From: JAPPFW01 sp965231815 | Lineage (GTDB): Bacteria > Actinomycetota > Acidimicrobiia > Spongiisociales > Spongiisociaceae | Assembly (NCBI GenBank): GCA_965231815.1 | Contig: OZ246890.1 | Location: forward strand, 2,046,001 to 2,110,000 | Length of the DNA stretch: 64,000 bases | Direction of reading: 5' to 3' | Part shown: one piece after another, positions 24,233-33,243 of the stretch | Layout of the letters: the number at the start of each line of letters is the position of its first letter | Position numbering within the stretch: the stretch's first letter is position 1 | Position numbers and translations under genes: made by a program | Notes under the pieces: generated by a model | Databases searched by the model: none | Seen by the model: the letters and a program-made list of their open reading frames with translations, nothing else | Told to the model about the DNA's origin: nothing

Positions 24233-25225
24233 TCAGATGAGTCTCCGCGCCAGGTAGTCGACCACCACTGCCGGATATAGTGGATCGAACGGCCGGGCGA
24301 AGTTATGGGCGGTGATCTTCTCCCGGACCCGGGTCTCGTAGTCCTCCGAGTCGAACTGGAAGGAATGGTTGCCGTGCGGCAGTATTCGCAGTTCCACATC
24401 GCGATTCCCGGCGGCCCACAGGGCGCGCACCGTGTTGAAGGCGTCCTCCACGGGCACGTTCAGATCCTCGGAGGCGTGCAGAACGAGGGTGGGGGCGGCT
24501 AGGTGGCGGAACTGATCCTCCGGGGGGAGGTCGAGGTCGTACCGGAGGCTCGTCAGGTCGCGAGTCGTAGTTTCTCCGTTTACTTCGCCCACCACTCCAG
24601 GCTTACCGCGCTCGATAGCTGCGATGATGGCGTCCATCATCAGAGCATCCTCGTAGGCCTTCGGGGAGTTTTCCTTGACCCAGAGGGCCTGGGTCTCTCC
24701 GAGGCCGATGTAATCGCGAACCAGGCGGTAGTTGTAGCGGAGCAACTCGGCGATCGACCGGTAGAGAGCGCCCTGCAGCACCGCCGCATCGGGTTGACCA
24801 TACTCCAGCGCCAACCGGCACAGTACGTAAGCTCCGGCGCTATGGCCGAGCATGGCCGCCCTGCCGTTGCACTCCGGGAGGGATCGCACCCATCGCCACA
24901 CGGCGCCGGCGTCGGCTATCTCCTCAGCCCGTTCGACTCCGAACTCTCCGGTGCTTTCTCCCGCACCTCTACGGTCGAAGCGGAAAGATGCGATGCCCGC
25001 CCTGGCGAGATGGCGGGCCAGTATGGCGTACATGCCTCGTTTGGGGGCGCCGGGGAACCGCCTCGGATCCGCGTCGGCGTCGCGCAGGTCCGAAAACGTT
25101 CCACCCAACAGGAGGGTTACCGGCCAGGGACCTTCACCGGCAGGAAGGGTAAGCGTGCCCGCCAGGGTCGGGCCGTCGGTCTCCACATAGTGGTATTCGT
25201 CTCGGAAGTAGCCGGACGTGGTCAT
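24233..25225 (-). CDS. Alpha/beta hydrolase family protein
   Basis: A 330-aa cytosolic serine hydrolase. The oxyanion region is LLLGGTFSD, followed by FRFDRRGAGES. The nucleophile Ser is in MLGHSAGAYVL, the acid in LHASEDLNVPVED and the His in ILPHGNHSF. The cap insertion between about residues 165 and 240 is helical. The architecture matches the dienelactone-hydrolase/acyl-transferase-like group with unknown substrates. It lies 68 bp downstream of the cupin gene on the same strand and may be co-transcribed with it. Confidence 0.85.
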   Translation of the reverse strand: MTTSGYFRDEYHYVETDGPTLAGTLTLPAGEGPWPVTLLLGGTFSDLRDADADPRRFPGAPKRGMYAILARHLARAGIASFRFDRRGAGESTGEFGVERAEEIADAGAVWRWVRSLPECNGRAAMLGHSAGAYVLCRLALEYGQPDAAVLQGALYRSIAELLRYNYRLVRDYIGLGETQALWVKENSPKAYEDALMMDAIIAAIERGKPGVVGEVNGETTTRDLTSLRYDLDLPPEDQFRHLAAPTLVLHASEDLNVPVEDAFNTVRALWAAGNRDVELRILPHGNHSFQFDSEDYETRVREKITAHNFARPFDPLYPAVVVDYLARRLI

Positions 25226-25293
25226 GGAGCCGGCACGGACGGAGCAGTGGTTTGAACTGTCATAGTGACGATGATCTCTCTGGAAGCGTGTTT

Positions 25294-25731
25294 CTATTCG
25301 GGGAAGGTGACCGGCCCGACCACGTCCTCCACGTCCTCCGCTTCGATGACCACCCGGCCCCGTTCGATGGCCGACTGCTTCATCGTCTCCAGGTTAACGT
25401 TGGGGGGAGGGGGAGCGAAGCTCAAGACGAACGACACCGTGGCGGAGCCCTTGTTCTCCACCCCGAAGGGCATCCCTCTCGGGATATGCAATGCATCCCC
25501 CGGTTTCAGAGCAATCCGATCCGTGTCGAGTATACCGTCGAGTTCGCCTTCCAGCATGAAGAGGGAGAGCTCGAACAACTCGGCTTCCTCCGCATCCGGA
25601 GGCATGTAGCCCCCGGACGGCACATGGGCTACGTAGGAGAACAGTTCCTTTCCCGCCACCAGCGGACGGTAGTAGTAGCCGTCGTCGGCATGTTGGTACG
25701 CTTCGACTTCGGTGAACCTTCTTACATACAT
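25294..25731 (-). CDS. Cupin-domain protein
   Basis: A 145-aa small beta-barrel protein. The core reads ELSLFMLEGELDGI, then DTDRIALKPGDALHIPRGMPFGVEN, matching cupin motifs 1 and 2. The usual paired histidines of motif 1 are absent (Glu and Ser/Leu occupy those positions), so metal binding is doubtful. It lies between an alpha/beta hydrolase on the same strand and a divergent nitrilase and could act in the same small-molecule pathway; that is inference. Confidence 0.8.
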   Translation of the reverse strand: MYVRRFTEVEAYQHADDGYYYRPLVAGKELFSYVAHVPSGGYMPPDAEEAELFELSLFMLEGELDGILDTDRIALKPGDALHIPRGMPFGVENKGSATVSFVLSFAPPPPNVNLETMKQSAIERGRVVIEAEDVEDVVGPVTFPE

Positions 25732-25834
25732 TGGAACCCTTCGGGAGAACTCGTGCGGAAACTCGAGTGACCGCTACATACCGGTATTAATCTTCGTCGG
25801 CGAATGCCGATAATCGATCCTAACCGATTTGCTC

Positions 25835-26779
25835 ATGACTGCTGGTAGGAGTGACGGAACTTTCATGGCGGCGGTGGTCCAAGCGGCGCCGGTCGGGTTC
25901 GATGCGGTGGCAACCCTGGACAGGACCGTCGATCTGGCCACTCAGGCCCGCTCGAAGGGAGCCGAGTTGGCCGTATTCCCGGAGGCCTTCCTTTCGGCCT
26001 ACCCGCGTGGTCTGGACTTCGGGGCGGTGGTCGGATCGAGAAGCGAAAAGGGGCGCGACATGTTCCTGCGGTATTGGAACTCGGCGATCGATGTACCCGG
26101 TCCGGTTACCGATCGGCTGGCGGAGTTGGCGACCGACTTGGCTCTGGACATCGTGATAGGGGTTATCGAACGGGGCGGAAGCACCCTGTACTGCTCGGTT
26201 CTCTTCTTCGCGGCGGACGAAGGTCTGTACGCCAAGCATCGCAAGGTGATGCCCACCGGTTCGGAACGGCTGATCTGGGGTTTCGGGGATGGGTCTACGC
26301 TGGCCGTCCATCCCACTCGTCATGGCAATCTGGGGGCGGCCATCTGCTGGGAGAACTACATGCCGCTGCTCAGGTATTCCCTTTACCGTCAAGGTATTCA
26401 GATCTGGTGTGCTCCCACGGCCGACGCTCGAGATAGCTGGACTGCGTCCATGCGGCACATAGCCGTGGAGGGTCGGTGCTACGTTCTATCCGCCAATCAG
26501 TACACCACCCGTTCCGACTATCCGAGCGACTATCCATCGACCTCACTTCCGGAGAGCCCCCTCGGTGACGACCCGGATGAGGTGGTTACCAGGGGTGGGA
26601 GCTGCATAGTCGATCCGTTCGGTGAGATCCTGGCAGGACCTCATTTCGATAGCGAGACGATCCTATTGGCCGAGATCGATCTGTCCGAGACGGTAAGGGG
26701 AAAGTTCGATCTGGATGTGGCGGGTCACTACAGCCGCTCGGATCTCTTCAGGTTCGAGGTGACCCCCCATCCCGGATAG
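25835..26779 (+). CDS. Carbon-nitrogen hydrolase, nitrilase branch
   Basis: A 314-aa nitrilase-superfamily enzyme converting a nitrile (or amide) to a carboxylate and ammonia. The catalytic triad is visible: Glu in AVFPEAFLSAYPRG, Lys in YAKHRKVMPTGSER and Cys in GAAICWENYMPLLRYSLY. The ICWENYMPL context and overall length match the nitrilase branch (plant, fungal and bacterial nitrilases) rather than amidase branches. The ATG at 25835 is used; TTG 25829 and ATG 25865 are alternatives. A short internal duplication (SDYPSDYPS) reflects a 12-bp tandem repeat. Divergent from the cupin gene. Confidence 0.92.
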   Translation: MTAGRSDGTFMAAVVQAAPVGFDAVATLDRTVDLATQARSKGAELAVFPEAFLSAYPRGLDFGAVVGSRSEKGRDMFLRYWNSAIDVPGPVTDRLAELATDLALDIVIGVIERGGSTLYCSVLFFAADEGLYAKHRKVMPTGSERLIWGFGDGSTLAVHPTRHGNLGAAICWENYMPLLRYSLYRQGIQIWCAPTADARDSWTASMRHIAVEGRCYVLSANQYTTRSDYPSDYPSTSLPESPLGDDPDEVVTRGGSCIVDPFGEILAGPHFDSETILLAEIDLSETVRGKFDLDVAGHYSRSDLFRFEVTPHPG

Positions 26780-26901
26780 CGAGGATCCCGCTCCCGGGTG
26801 TCCAGAACGCGAAAATCACCGGGATGGTCTCTTCCGGTGGGCCCGTCCCAACGATTCAGGACACTACAGGATGTGTCTTGGGGACAGTGCTGAACCAAGT
26901 A

Positions 26902-27111
26902 TTAGCCACGATTATTCATGGATGGGGGTTTTGGAGGATGAGTGGAGTAGACCATATTCACACTCGAACAGGCAATGCAGCTATCGGCGTTTCCCATCCC
27001 GGTCGGTGTAGAGATTCACCTGTCGGGTGAACGGTAGGTTCTCCCAATACTCGGGTTTGAACTGGCGTTACATGCCTCGGTGTGTGGGAAACCTGAATAA
27101 TCAGGGCTAGT
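26902..27111 (+). repeat. R1 inverted-end element, copy (210 bp)
   Basis: It starts TTAGCCACGATTATTCATGG and ends ACCTGAATAATCAGGGCTAG, with the internal hairpin TTCACCTGTCGGGTGAA near 27014-27030. It aligns over its full length with 6572-6779. It belongs to an 877-bp stretch without genes (26780-27656) which otherwise contains an IS110 relic and an R2 copy. A 25-bp motif at about 26804-26828 is also found near 53947-53971. Confidence 0.78.
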
Positions 27112-27188
27112 GCACTTGCGTCCGTTGACCAGGATTTATCATCGGACTTCGGGCCAACGAAAGTTCTCAGCCCCTCCGGTCGTCGTGC

Positions 27189-27490
27189 ATCGTTGGCCCG
27201 CTCGTGTTTGGGAGATCGCGAAATCTTTCTGACGGGCGTGACTCGACAGGCGGCGAATCTGTCACACCTCCTCTGCATACTGATGGATAACCGTAAGCAC
27301 CGACGGTTCGGGTTGTTCGGTACCGACCGGACCGGGGTTGGGATCATCTTGTTTCGTGTTGCCTTGCCGCCGAAAGGGTCGGCAAAGGGGTTAGCGGGAC
27401 GCGTTTCGACGCTGAGGCGGCAGCGGTTGGGGGTGGGACCCCGCTGATTAAAACATGATCCCGGCTTAAGAGCGGTTTTCGCGACCTCGG
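27189..27490 (-). mobile_element. Transposase-less IS110-type relic
   Basis: On the minus strand this begins with CCGAGGTCGCGAAAACCG, continues through the CGTCGAAACGCGTCCCGC and GATCCCAACCCCGGTCCGG segments and ends at AGATTTCGCGATCTCCC plus a few bases to CAACGAT. It is about 300 bp long and matches the fused outer ends of the IS110 element at 14017-15836. The transposase and most of the left end are absent, so it could move only in trans. Confidence 0.7.
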
Positions 27491-27544
27491 CTCCGAACTG
27501 CGCCTTCCCGGGTACGGTGTCACCTTCTGCGAACCTGTGAAACA

Positions 27545-27637
27545 GGACACTCGGAGGGGTGGCAAACTGCCTGGCTGGTAGAGACTGGGTGCACAGAGCT
27601 CGAACCCCATTGCACGGACTCTCTTAGCACCCTCCTA
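27545..27637 (+). repeat. R2 short element, partial copy 2
   Basis: Shares GGCAAACTGCCTGG, GAACCCCATTGCACGGAC and the end CTTAGCACCCTCCTA with the copy at 4330-4445. The left terminus is not conserved. It lies 20 bp downstream of the katG stop and may serve as its terminator. Confidence 0.55.
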
Positions 27638-27656
27638 TCTCGGAACCCTCGCCAAA

Positions 27657-29900
27657 TCAGAGAAGGTCAAAGCGGTCGAGGTTCATGACCTTATGCCAAG
27701 TCGCCACGAAGTCCTGGACGAACTTCTCCTGGGCATCGGACGATCCGTACACCTCGGCGATAGCGCGCAGCTGGGAATTGGAACCGAACACGAGGTCGAC
27801 CGAACTCGCCATCCACTTGACCTCACCGGTTTCTCGGTCCAGGCCCTCGTAGACGTTTTCGGGAACGTCATCGGGATAATCATCGGACGCCGACTGCCGC
27901 CAGCGGGTACTCATATCGAGCAGATTCATGAAGAAATCGTTGGTCAGCGTCTCCGGACTGTCGGTAAGAACACCGATATCGGACCCGCCCGAATTGGCGT
28001 TCAGGACCCGGAGACCACCGATAAGCACCGTCAACTCGGGAGCGGTGAGCGAGAGCAAACTGGCTCGGTCTATCAGCAATGCCTCGGGGCGACGCGGGTC
28101 TCCCGGTCGCCAATAGTTACGGAACCCGTCCGCGGTAGGTTCCAGCACGGCGAAAGAGTCAACATCGGTCTGATCCGGCCGGGCGTCGGTACGGCCCGGC
28201 GAGAACGGCGCCTCAATCTCACATCCGGCACTTCGAGCGGCCTGCTCGATGGCGGCACACCCGCCCAGGATGATCAGATCCGCCAGCGATACTTTCTTAC
28301 CACCATGGGAAGTATTGAAATCGGTCCGTATACCGTCCAGGACCGCAAGGGTGGAAGCCAGCTCGGATGGATCGTTGACCTCCCAGTCCTTTTGCGGGGC
28401 GAGCCGGATGCGGGCGCCGTTGGCCCCGCCTCTCTTGTCACTATCGCGGAAGGTCGAGGCTGAGGCCCAGGCGGTTGCCACCAGCCGGGAGACGGAAAGG
28501 CCGGAGTCAAGAATCCTGGTCTTGAGGGCCGTGATATGGTCGCGGTCGATTAGTTCGTGGTCGACCGCGGGCACCGGATCCTGCCAGATGAGTTGCTCGT
28601 CGGGGACTTCCGGACCTACGTACCTGGCCAAGGGGCCCATATCGCGATGGGTGAGCTTGAACCAAGCCCGGGCGAAAGCGTCAGCCAGATCATCGGGGTT
28701 CTCGAGGAAGTGCCGAGATATCGGCCCGTATACCGGGTCCATACGGAGAGCGAGATCGGTCGTCAACATTACGGGAGTGTGACGTGTTGACGGGTCGTGG
28801 GCATCCGGAACGGTATCCGTCGCAGCCCCGTTGGCGGGTATCCATTGCCAAGCGCCCGCCGGGCTCTTGGTGAGCTCCCATTCATAGGCGAACAGTATCT
28901 CGAAAAAGCTGTTGTCCCAGGTGATCGGCGTGGATGTCCAGGCGCCCTCCAAGCCGCTGGTTATTGCGTCTCCCGCTTTTCCGCTGCCGAAGGTGCTGGT
29001 CCATCCGAGTCCCTGCTCCTCCAGGTCGGCGCCTTCCGGTTCGCGACCGACGTAGCGGCCGACATCAGCGGCCCCGTGGGTCTTGCCGAAGGTGTGTCCC
29101 CCGGCGATGAGCGCCACCGTCTCGGTGTCGTCCATGGCCATGCGGGTGAAAGTCTCCCGAATATCCCTAGCCGCCGCCAGGGGATCGGGCGTTCCGTTGG
29201 GGCCTTCCGGGTTCACATAAATCAGACCCATCTGCACCGCGCCCAAGGGGTTGGCCAGATCGCGATCTCCGCTGTAGCGATCATCGCCCAGCCATTCGGT
29301 TTCGGATCCCCAGTAGATGTCCTCCTCGGGCTCCCAAACGTCCTCCCGACCACCACCGAATCCGAAGGTCTCGAAGCCCATCGACTCCAGAGCGACGTTC
29401 CCGGCGAGGATCATCAGATCGGCCCAAGAAATTTTATGTCCGTATTTCTGCTTGACCGGCCACAGCAGCCGGCGCGCCTTGTCCAGGTTGGCGTTATCGG
29501 GCCAGCTGTTGAGCGGGGCAAAGCGGTGGGTGCCCGAACCTCCGCCACCACGCCCGTCGAAGATCCGGTAGGTGCCGGCGCTGTGCCACGCCATTCGGAT
29601 TATCAGAGGACCGTAATGGCCATAGTCGGCGGGCCACCAGTCCTGCGATGTGGTGAGCGCCTCTTCGATGTCGGCTTTCACCGCCGGGAGGTCCAGGCTG
29701 TTGAACTCGGCTGCGTAGTCAAACCCCTCACCCATGGGATCGATCAGGGGTGAGTTCTTGCCTAGTGGCCTGAGGTTGAGCTGCTCCGGCCACCACCGGT
29801 GGTTGGCCAGAGAACCGATCAAGCCGGACGCCTCGTATGGAACAGCGCTCCCGGCGGCTGATGACATCTCGTCTTTGCGGTTGGGGCATTCAATGGTCAT
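27657..29900 (-). CDS. katG: Catalase-peroxidase KatG
   Basis: Bifunctional haem catalase-peroxidase of 747 aa, the normal length, removing hydrogen peroxide in the cytoplasm. The distal site is Arg102-Met-Ala-Trp105-His106 (IIRMAWHSAGTYR). The Met-Tyr-Trp crosslink partners are present: Trp105, Tyr in MGLIYVNPEGPNG and Met in ETFTRMAMDDTE. The proximal His is in AGGHTFGKTHGAAD. The degenerate C-terminal haem-peroxidase repeat (ASTFRDSDKRGGANG onward) is complete. The ATG at 29900 is used; MSSAAGSAVPYE at residue 12 is an alternative. A Fur-like palindrome sits 44 bp upstream. No furA gene is adjacent. Confidence 0.97.
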   Translation of the reverse strand: MTIECPNRKDEMSSAAGSAVPYEASGLIGSLANHRWWPEQLNLRPLGKNSPLIDPMGEGFDYAAEFNSLDLPAVKADIEEALTTSQDWWPADYGHYGPLIIRMAWHSAGTYRIFDGRGGGGSGTHRFAPLNSWPDNANLDKARRLLWPVKQKYGHKISWADLMILAGNVALESMGFETFGFGGGREDVWEPEEDIYWGSETEWLGDDRYSGDRDLANPLGAVQMGLIYVNPEGPNGTPDPLAAARDIRETFTRMAMDDTETVALIAGGHTFGKTHGAADVGRYVGREPEGADLEEQGLGWTSTFGSGKAGDAITSGLEGAWTSTPITWDNSFFEILFAYEWELTKSPAGAWQWIPANGAATDTVPDAHDPSTRHTPVMLTTDLALRMDPVYGPISRHFLENPDDLADAFARAWFKLTHRDMGPLARYVGPEVPDEQLIWQDPVPAVDHELIDRDHITALKTRILDSGLSVSRLVATAWASASTFRDSDKRGGANGARIRLAPQKDWEVNDPSELASTLAVLDGIRTDFNTSHGGKKVSLADLIILGGCAAIEQAARSAGCEIEAPFSPGRTDARPDQTDVDSFAVLEPTADGFRNYWRPGDPRRPEALLIDRASLLSLTAPELTVLIGGLRVLNANSGGSDIGVLTDSPETLTNDFFMNLLDMSTRWRQSASDDYPDDVPENVYEGLDRETGEVKWMASSVDLVFGSNSQLRAIAEVYGSSDAQEKFVQDFVATWHKVMNLDRFDLL

Positions 29901-29943
29901 GACTCTCCAGAGTGTGAGTTGGTTGGTGATACTGAACCTAGAA

Positions 29944-29956
29944 GATAATCATTATC
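29944..29956. promoter_or_regulatory. Fur/PerR-like operator upstream of katG
   Basis: GATAATCATTATC is a 6-1-6 inverted repeat that equals one core hexamer pair of the classic Fur box and is close to FurA/PerR sites upstream of katG in other actinobacteria. It lies 44-56 bp upstream of the katG ATG in a locally AT-rich patch. Peroxide- or iron-responsive control is inferred from this similarity. Confidence 0.65.
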
Positions 29957-30105
29957 GCAGGCTTCGTGACTTTTTGACCGAGACTTACAACACAAGACGA
30001 GCATGACCAACACGTAGCTCCCGGAGAACAGAGCGGACAGCGGATCGTTCTCACGAGGTCTTCCCGGGTATATTCCTCGCTGATCCCGCCGAAATATTCT
30101 CCGGG

Positions 30106-31164
30106 CTATCCGGCGTCGACCGAGGCCAAGAATGTGAAGAAGGTCTTGGACCAGCGCTCGGCCTTGTCGATGTGAGGTCCGTGCCCGGAATCCTCAAGTA
30201 TCTCGATCTGCACTCGCCCACCGTCGGCTGCATACCGTTCTAATACGTCCCGGATCTGGGTAACCATCGGCTGGGGCGGGAAGACATCGTCGCCAGGCCA
30301 GCCGGGAATGACACCCATCTGGCCTAGGGCACCCATTTCCCAGAGGGATCCGTCGGCTATCACGATGTCGTCCGATCCTTGGGTCCACAGCACAGGGGGC
30401 TTGTCGAGGAGGTTGACGATGCTTGACCAGTTGCAGTACTTACCGGATAGGGCATTCAGAATCCCCCGCGTTCCCGGCGCCATGCCCGGCCAGTTATCGG
30501 AGGGCGCCAGGTCACCGGGGTAGCCATCGTCGCCGACGACGCTCAAGATCATCTCGTTGACCAGAATCTCCTCCCGATCCGAGGGAAGTTTGTATTCGGC
30601 CGACCAGTACGCCGAGTTCATCACATTGCGGGGTGAGATCGGGTCTTCGCCGGAGCGATCTCCCTCGGCCAGCCGCCTGCGCAGTTCGGGATTACCCGTT
30701 CCTCCGCCGGTACCGGCCCAGTCCGGCTGGCATGGGGCGCCGTCTCGTATAGTCGCCCCGAAGCCGAATGGAGAGACCGGGGCGATGAAGGTCAGCGACG
30801 ACACCGGGTGCTTCATAGCATAAGAGGCGATGGCGCCTCCACCGGCGGACCAGCCCACTAGGTGGGGTGAGTCTTCTACTCCCAGCACTTCCAGCAGCGC
30901 TCTCGTGTCGTCCGCCCAGTCGTCCATTCCCCTGGTGGCATCGATCGGCGCTGATTCCGACCGTCCGAAGGAACGCATGTCCGGAGCGATGAAACGATAT
31001 CGGTCGGGCGCGTCACTCAACAGGTGTTCGAAGAAGCGCCCGGTCGACAGATTCCCATGGATCATCACCACCGGGACACCGCTCTCAGGGCCGGCCTCGT
31101 AGTAGTGGGTACGGAGTCGGTGGGTGGTGACCGATCGGGCCTTGACGCCTGGCATCAGTTCCAT
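30106..31164 (-). CDS. Alpha/beta hydrolase
   Basis: A 352-aa hydrolase with the oxyanion motif VVMIHGNLSTGRFFEHLL, FIAPDMRSFGRSE, nucleophile Ser in LVGWSAGGGAIASY, acid in WTQGSDDIVIADG and His in LEDSGHGPHIDKAE. The cap region (about 165-260) is large and includes an unusual Gly-rich stretch. It is the last gene of the long minus-strand run that contains iolD and iolB, 144 bp after the next hydrolase, with a short tandem repeat between. Substrate unknown; it could hydrolyse inositol esters or be unrelated. Confidence 0.87.
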   Translation of the reverse strand: MELMPGVKARSVTTHRLRTHYYEAGPESGVPVVMIHGNLSTGRFFEHLLSDAPDRYRFIAPDMRSFGRSESAPIDATRGMDDWADDTRALLEVLGVEDSPHLVGWSAGGGAIASYAMKHPVSSLTFIAPVSPFGFGATIRDGAPCQPDWAGTGGGTGNPELRRRLAEGDRSGEDPISPRNVMNSAYWSAEYKLPSDREEILVNEMILSVVGDDGYPGDLAPSDNWPGMAPGTRGILNALSGKYCNWSSIVNLLDKPPVLWTQGSDDIVIADGSLWEMGALGQMGVIPGWPGDDVFPPQPMVTQIRDVLERYAADGGRVQIEILEDSGHGPHIDKAERWSKTFFTFLASVDAG

Positions 31165-31228
31165 TTTCGGTTCTCTCCTTTCAACAGGGTTGGCTTAGGA
31201 CCCGACCAGGTTAGGGGACGTATTCCTG

Positions 31229-31269
31229 GGAGTGGGTGTTTTGGAGTGGGTGTTTTGGAGTGGATGTTT
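31229..31269. repeat. Tandem repeat, 14-bp unit, three copies
   Basis: GGAGTGGGTGTTTT occurs twice exactly and a third time with changes, about 40 bp downstream of the hydrolase stop at 31309 and before the next gene on the minus strand. Confidence 0.85.
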
Positions 31270-31308
31270 GAGGGAATGCCGGCGTTCGCGGGTATGAATG
31301 TCGGACGG

Positions 31309-32256
31309 CTAATCCTGCTCTCCCAGAACGGAGTTGAGGAACTCGTGCATGCGTTCTCGCGCGGCCCGGCCGTAGTCGTTGTCGAACAGGTCGAAAGCGT
31401 GCAGGGCGCCGGGCCACACATCCAGCTGGACAAGGTTTCCTGCGGCCTGCCAGCGGGCGGCCATGAACAGCGTGTCGTCGAGCAGGGGATCGAGCGTACC
31501 CACGGTGAACAGAGCGGGAGGAAGCCCGCGCAAGTTAGCCCAGAGGGGAGAGATGTCCGGATCTTCAAGGTCCCGGTCGCCGACGAATAGATCGATGAAC
31601 CAGTCGGTGGACTGCGTGTTGAGTATGAGCGGCTGGTTGCCGAAGGCTCGCATGGAGGGTGTTCCGCGCAGATCGAAGGCGCCGTAGGTGAGAAGGGCGG
31701 CTCGGAAGGGCGTCAGACCGTAGCGGTCACGGAGTCGGAGGCAGGTCACGGCGCTGAGATGACCACCTGCTGATTCACCGCCGATCGCCACCAGTTGGCG
31801 TCCGAATTGGTCGGCGCCGTTCTCGTGTAACCACAGCGCGGCGGCTTCGCAGTCGTCCGGCCCGGCCGGATATGGATACTCTGGAGCGAGACGGTAGGAG
31901 GTGGACACGGTAATCAGGCCGGTGGTGTCGGCTAGGGCGGTCATCTGCGGGTCGTGATGATGCGGTCCTCCCCAGACCCAACCACCTCCGTGAATATGAA
32001 GAAAGATTCCCCGCGCCGGTCTTCCATCCGGGTGGATGACACGGAGCTTGATAGGTCCTCGCGATCCCTCAATAGTTCGTACCGACGCTCGTGGTGACAG
32101 TCGGGGAGGTCCCAGCAGTGACTTGCCATCTTCTCGGGCCTGGCGACCTGCGGCGGCGCCCACTTCCCACACCGGGGGTACGTGGCGGGTCATCTCCGCC
32201 ACCCAGCTGTTGAAGTCCGAAACCTCGGTGGGTATCTCGGATGGGATCATGTCCAT
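31309..32256 (-). CDS. Alpha/beta hydrolase fold-3 esterase (hormone-sensitive lipase group)
   Basis: A 315-aa esterase with the group's HGGGWVWGGPHHHD oxyanion motif, nucleophile Ser in AIGGESAGGHLSAV, Asp in TVGTLDPLLDDTLF and His in PGALHAFDLFDND. These enzymes cleave short-chain esters or lactones. The gene is only 20 bp downstream of iolB on the same strand, so it probably belongs to the inositol transcription unit. A lactonase-like role in sugar-acid metabolism is possible but not shown. Confidence 0.9.
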   Translation of the reverse strand: MDMIPSEIPTEVSDFNSWVAEMTRHVPPVWEVGAAAGRQAREDGKSLLGPPRLSPRASVRTIEGSRGPIKLRVIHPDGRPARGIFLHIHGGGWVWGGPHHHDPQMTALADTTGLITVSTSYRLAPEYPYPAGPDDCEAAALWLHENGADQFGRQLVAIGGESAGGHLSAVTCLRLRDRYGLTPFRAALLTYGAFDLRGTPSMRAFGNQPLILNTQSTDWFIDLFVGDRDLEDPDISPLWANLRGLPPALFTVGTLDPLLDDTLFMAARWQAAGNLVQLDVWPGALHAFDLFDNDYGRAARERMHEFLNSVLGEQD

Positions 32257-32276
32257 AGTCTCATTCTCGGGACCCG

Positions 32277-33197
32277 TTATCGGTGTTCATCGCTCCGGTG
32301 TTCATCTCTCGGAGGTAATTGCTCCCCAACTGTGACAGCCCCGGCGGTGGGCAGGGTCATGGCCCCTGCGTTCCAATCTTCATGGATCCAGGTGTGGTCG
32401 GGATGGAAGTGCGGACCGCGCGCTCGCTCCTCGCCCACCGGTTCGCCGGCCAGGTAGTTGAGGAAGTACATGTTGGTTCCGGGGCAGGCGACGGTGGAAT
32501 GGAAACCCTGGGGAACGAGGGCTGTATCGCCGTCTTCGCAAACCAGGACCTCGTCGTAGTCCGAGTCCTCCCGCCAGTTCCGGTGCAAGCAGAACCCGGT
32601 CCTCGGCTGAAGGCGAAAGTAGTAAACCTCTTCCAGGTAGGGTGACCCGGCGTAGCCGTCGTGGCAGTGAGGGGCCCATCCCGACCAAGTTCCCCGGGGA
32701 GCGTAACCCTCGTAGAGGATCAGGCGTTCGGCCGGGAGAGGGGCGGAGAGGATATGGGATATCTGGCGGTAGGAAGCGCCGCCACCGCGTAGCTCGACCT
32801 TCATCTCGGCAGGTTCGAACAACCGCAACGGGAGACCGCCCTCGGCCGGAGCGCCCCCGATCGTGAAGGTGAAGTCCTTACCTGTCTCGGCGTGATCTGT
32901 CTCGGCTTGATCCGTCTCTACTTCGATCGACCGGCCGGGCGGAACGTAAAGCACATGGGGAAGCTCTTCGAAAACCCCGGTCCTAGCCAACTCGATGAGC
33001 TCATTCCCGATTCGCACCAGGCCTCGTCCGGAGATGGGAACCAGAACGACTTCCCGTTCTCCGGCCTTCTCGTCATAACGACTCTCGCCCTGCAGGTGGA
33101 CCACCCGGAAGTCGAGGTAGGTCCATCCGGCTGATCGGGGCGTTACCGATACGGAGATAGGCCGGTCGCGATTTGCCTTGATCAGGGACGAGCTCAC
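32277..33197 (-). CDS. iolB: 5-deoxy-glucuronate isomerase IolB
   Basis: Converts 5-deoxy-D-glucuronate to 5-dehydro-2-deoxy-D-gluconate in myo-inositol breakdown. The bicupin product is 306 aa. Diagnostic motifs are WAPHCHDGYAGSPYLEEVYYFR, given here as two parts: the metal site APHCHD and EEVYYFR; then DEVLVCEDGDTALVPQGFHS and a C-terminal NMYFLNYLAG. There are two short in-frame duplications, DQAETDHAETG near residue 97 and DEHRSDEHR at the extreme C-terminus. The latter is a 15-bp tandem repeat reaching the stop. Operon position is between an SDR and an esterase. Confidence 0.94.
   Translation of the reverse strand: MSSSLIKANRDRPISVSVTPRSAGWTYLDFRVVHLQGESRYDEKAGEREVVLVPISGRGLVRIGNELIELARTGVFEELPHVLYVPPGRSIEVETDQAETDHAETGKDFTFTIGGAPAEGGLPLRLFEPAEMKVELRGGGASYRQISHILSAPLPAERLILYEGYAPRGTWSGWAPHCHDGYAGSPYLEEVYYFRLQPRTGFCLHRNWREDSDYDEVLVCEDGDTALVPQGFHSTVACPGTNMYFLNYLAGEPVGEERARGPHFHPDHTWIHEDWNAGAMTLPTAGAVTVGEQLPPRDEHRSDEHR
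32281..32310. repeat. Tandem duplication, 15-bp unit, at the 3-prime end of iolB
   Basis: CGGTGTTCATCGCTC and CGGTGTTCATCTCTC follow each other and encode the repeated DEHRS at the end of IolB, next to its stop codon. It adds five residues in frame. Confidence 0.85.
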
Positions 33198-33243
33198 GGC
33201 ACACTCCAGATCATGAGAGCGCCTGCATCATCACAAATCCGGA

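Noticed and set aside
28797..29753. 318-aa plus-strand frame opposite katG
   Set aside because: Antisense shadow of katG, which has all catalytic residues on the other strand.
31165..31308. Small gene between the two hydrolases
   Set aside because: Only tandem GGAGTGGGTGTTTT units and short frames; no ribosome site.
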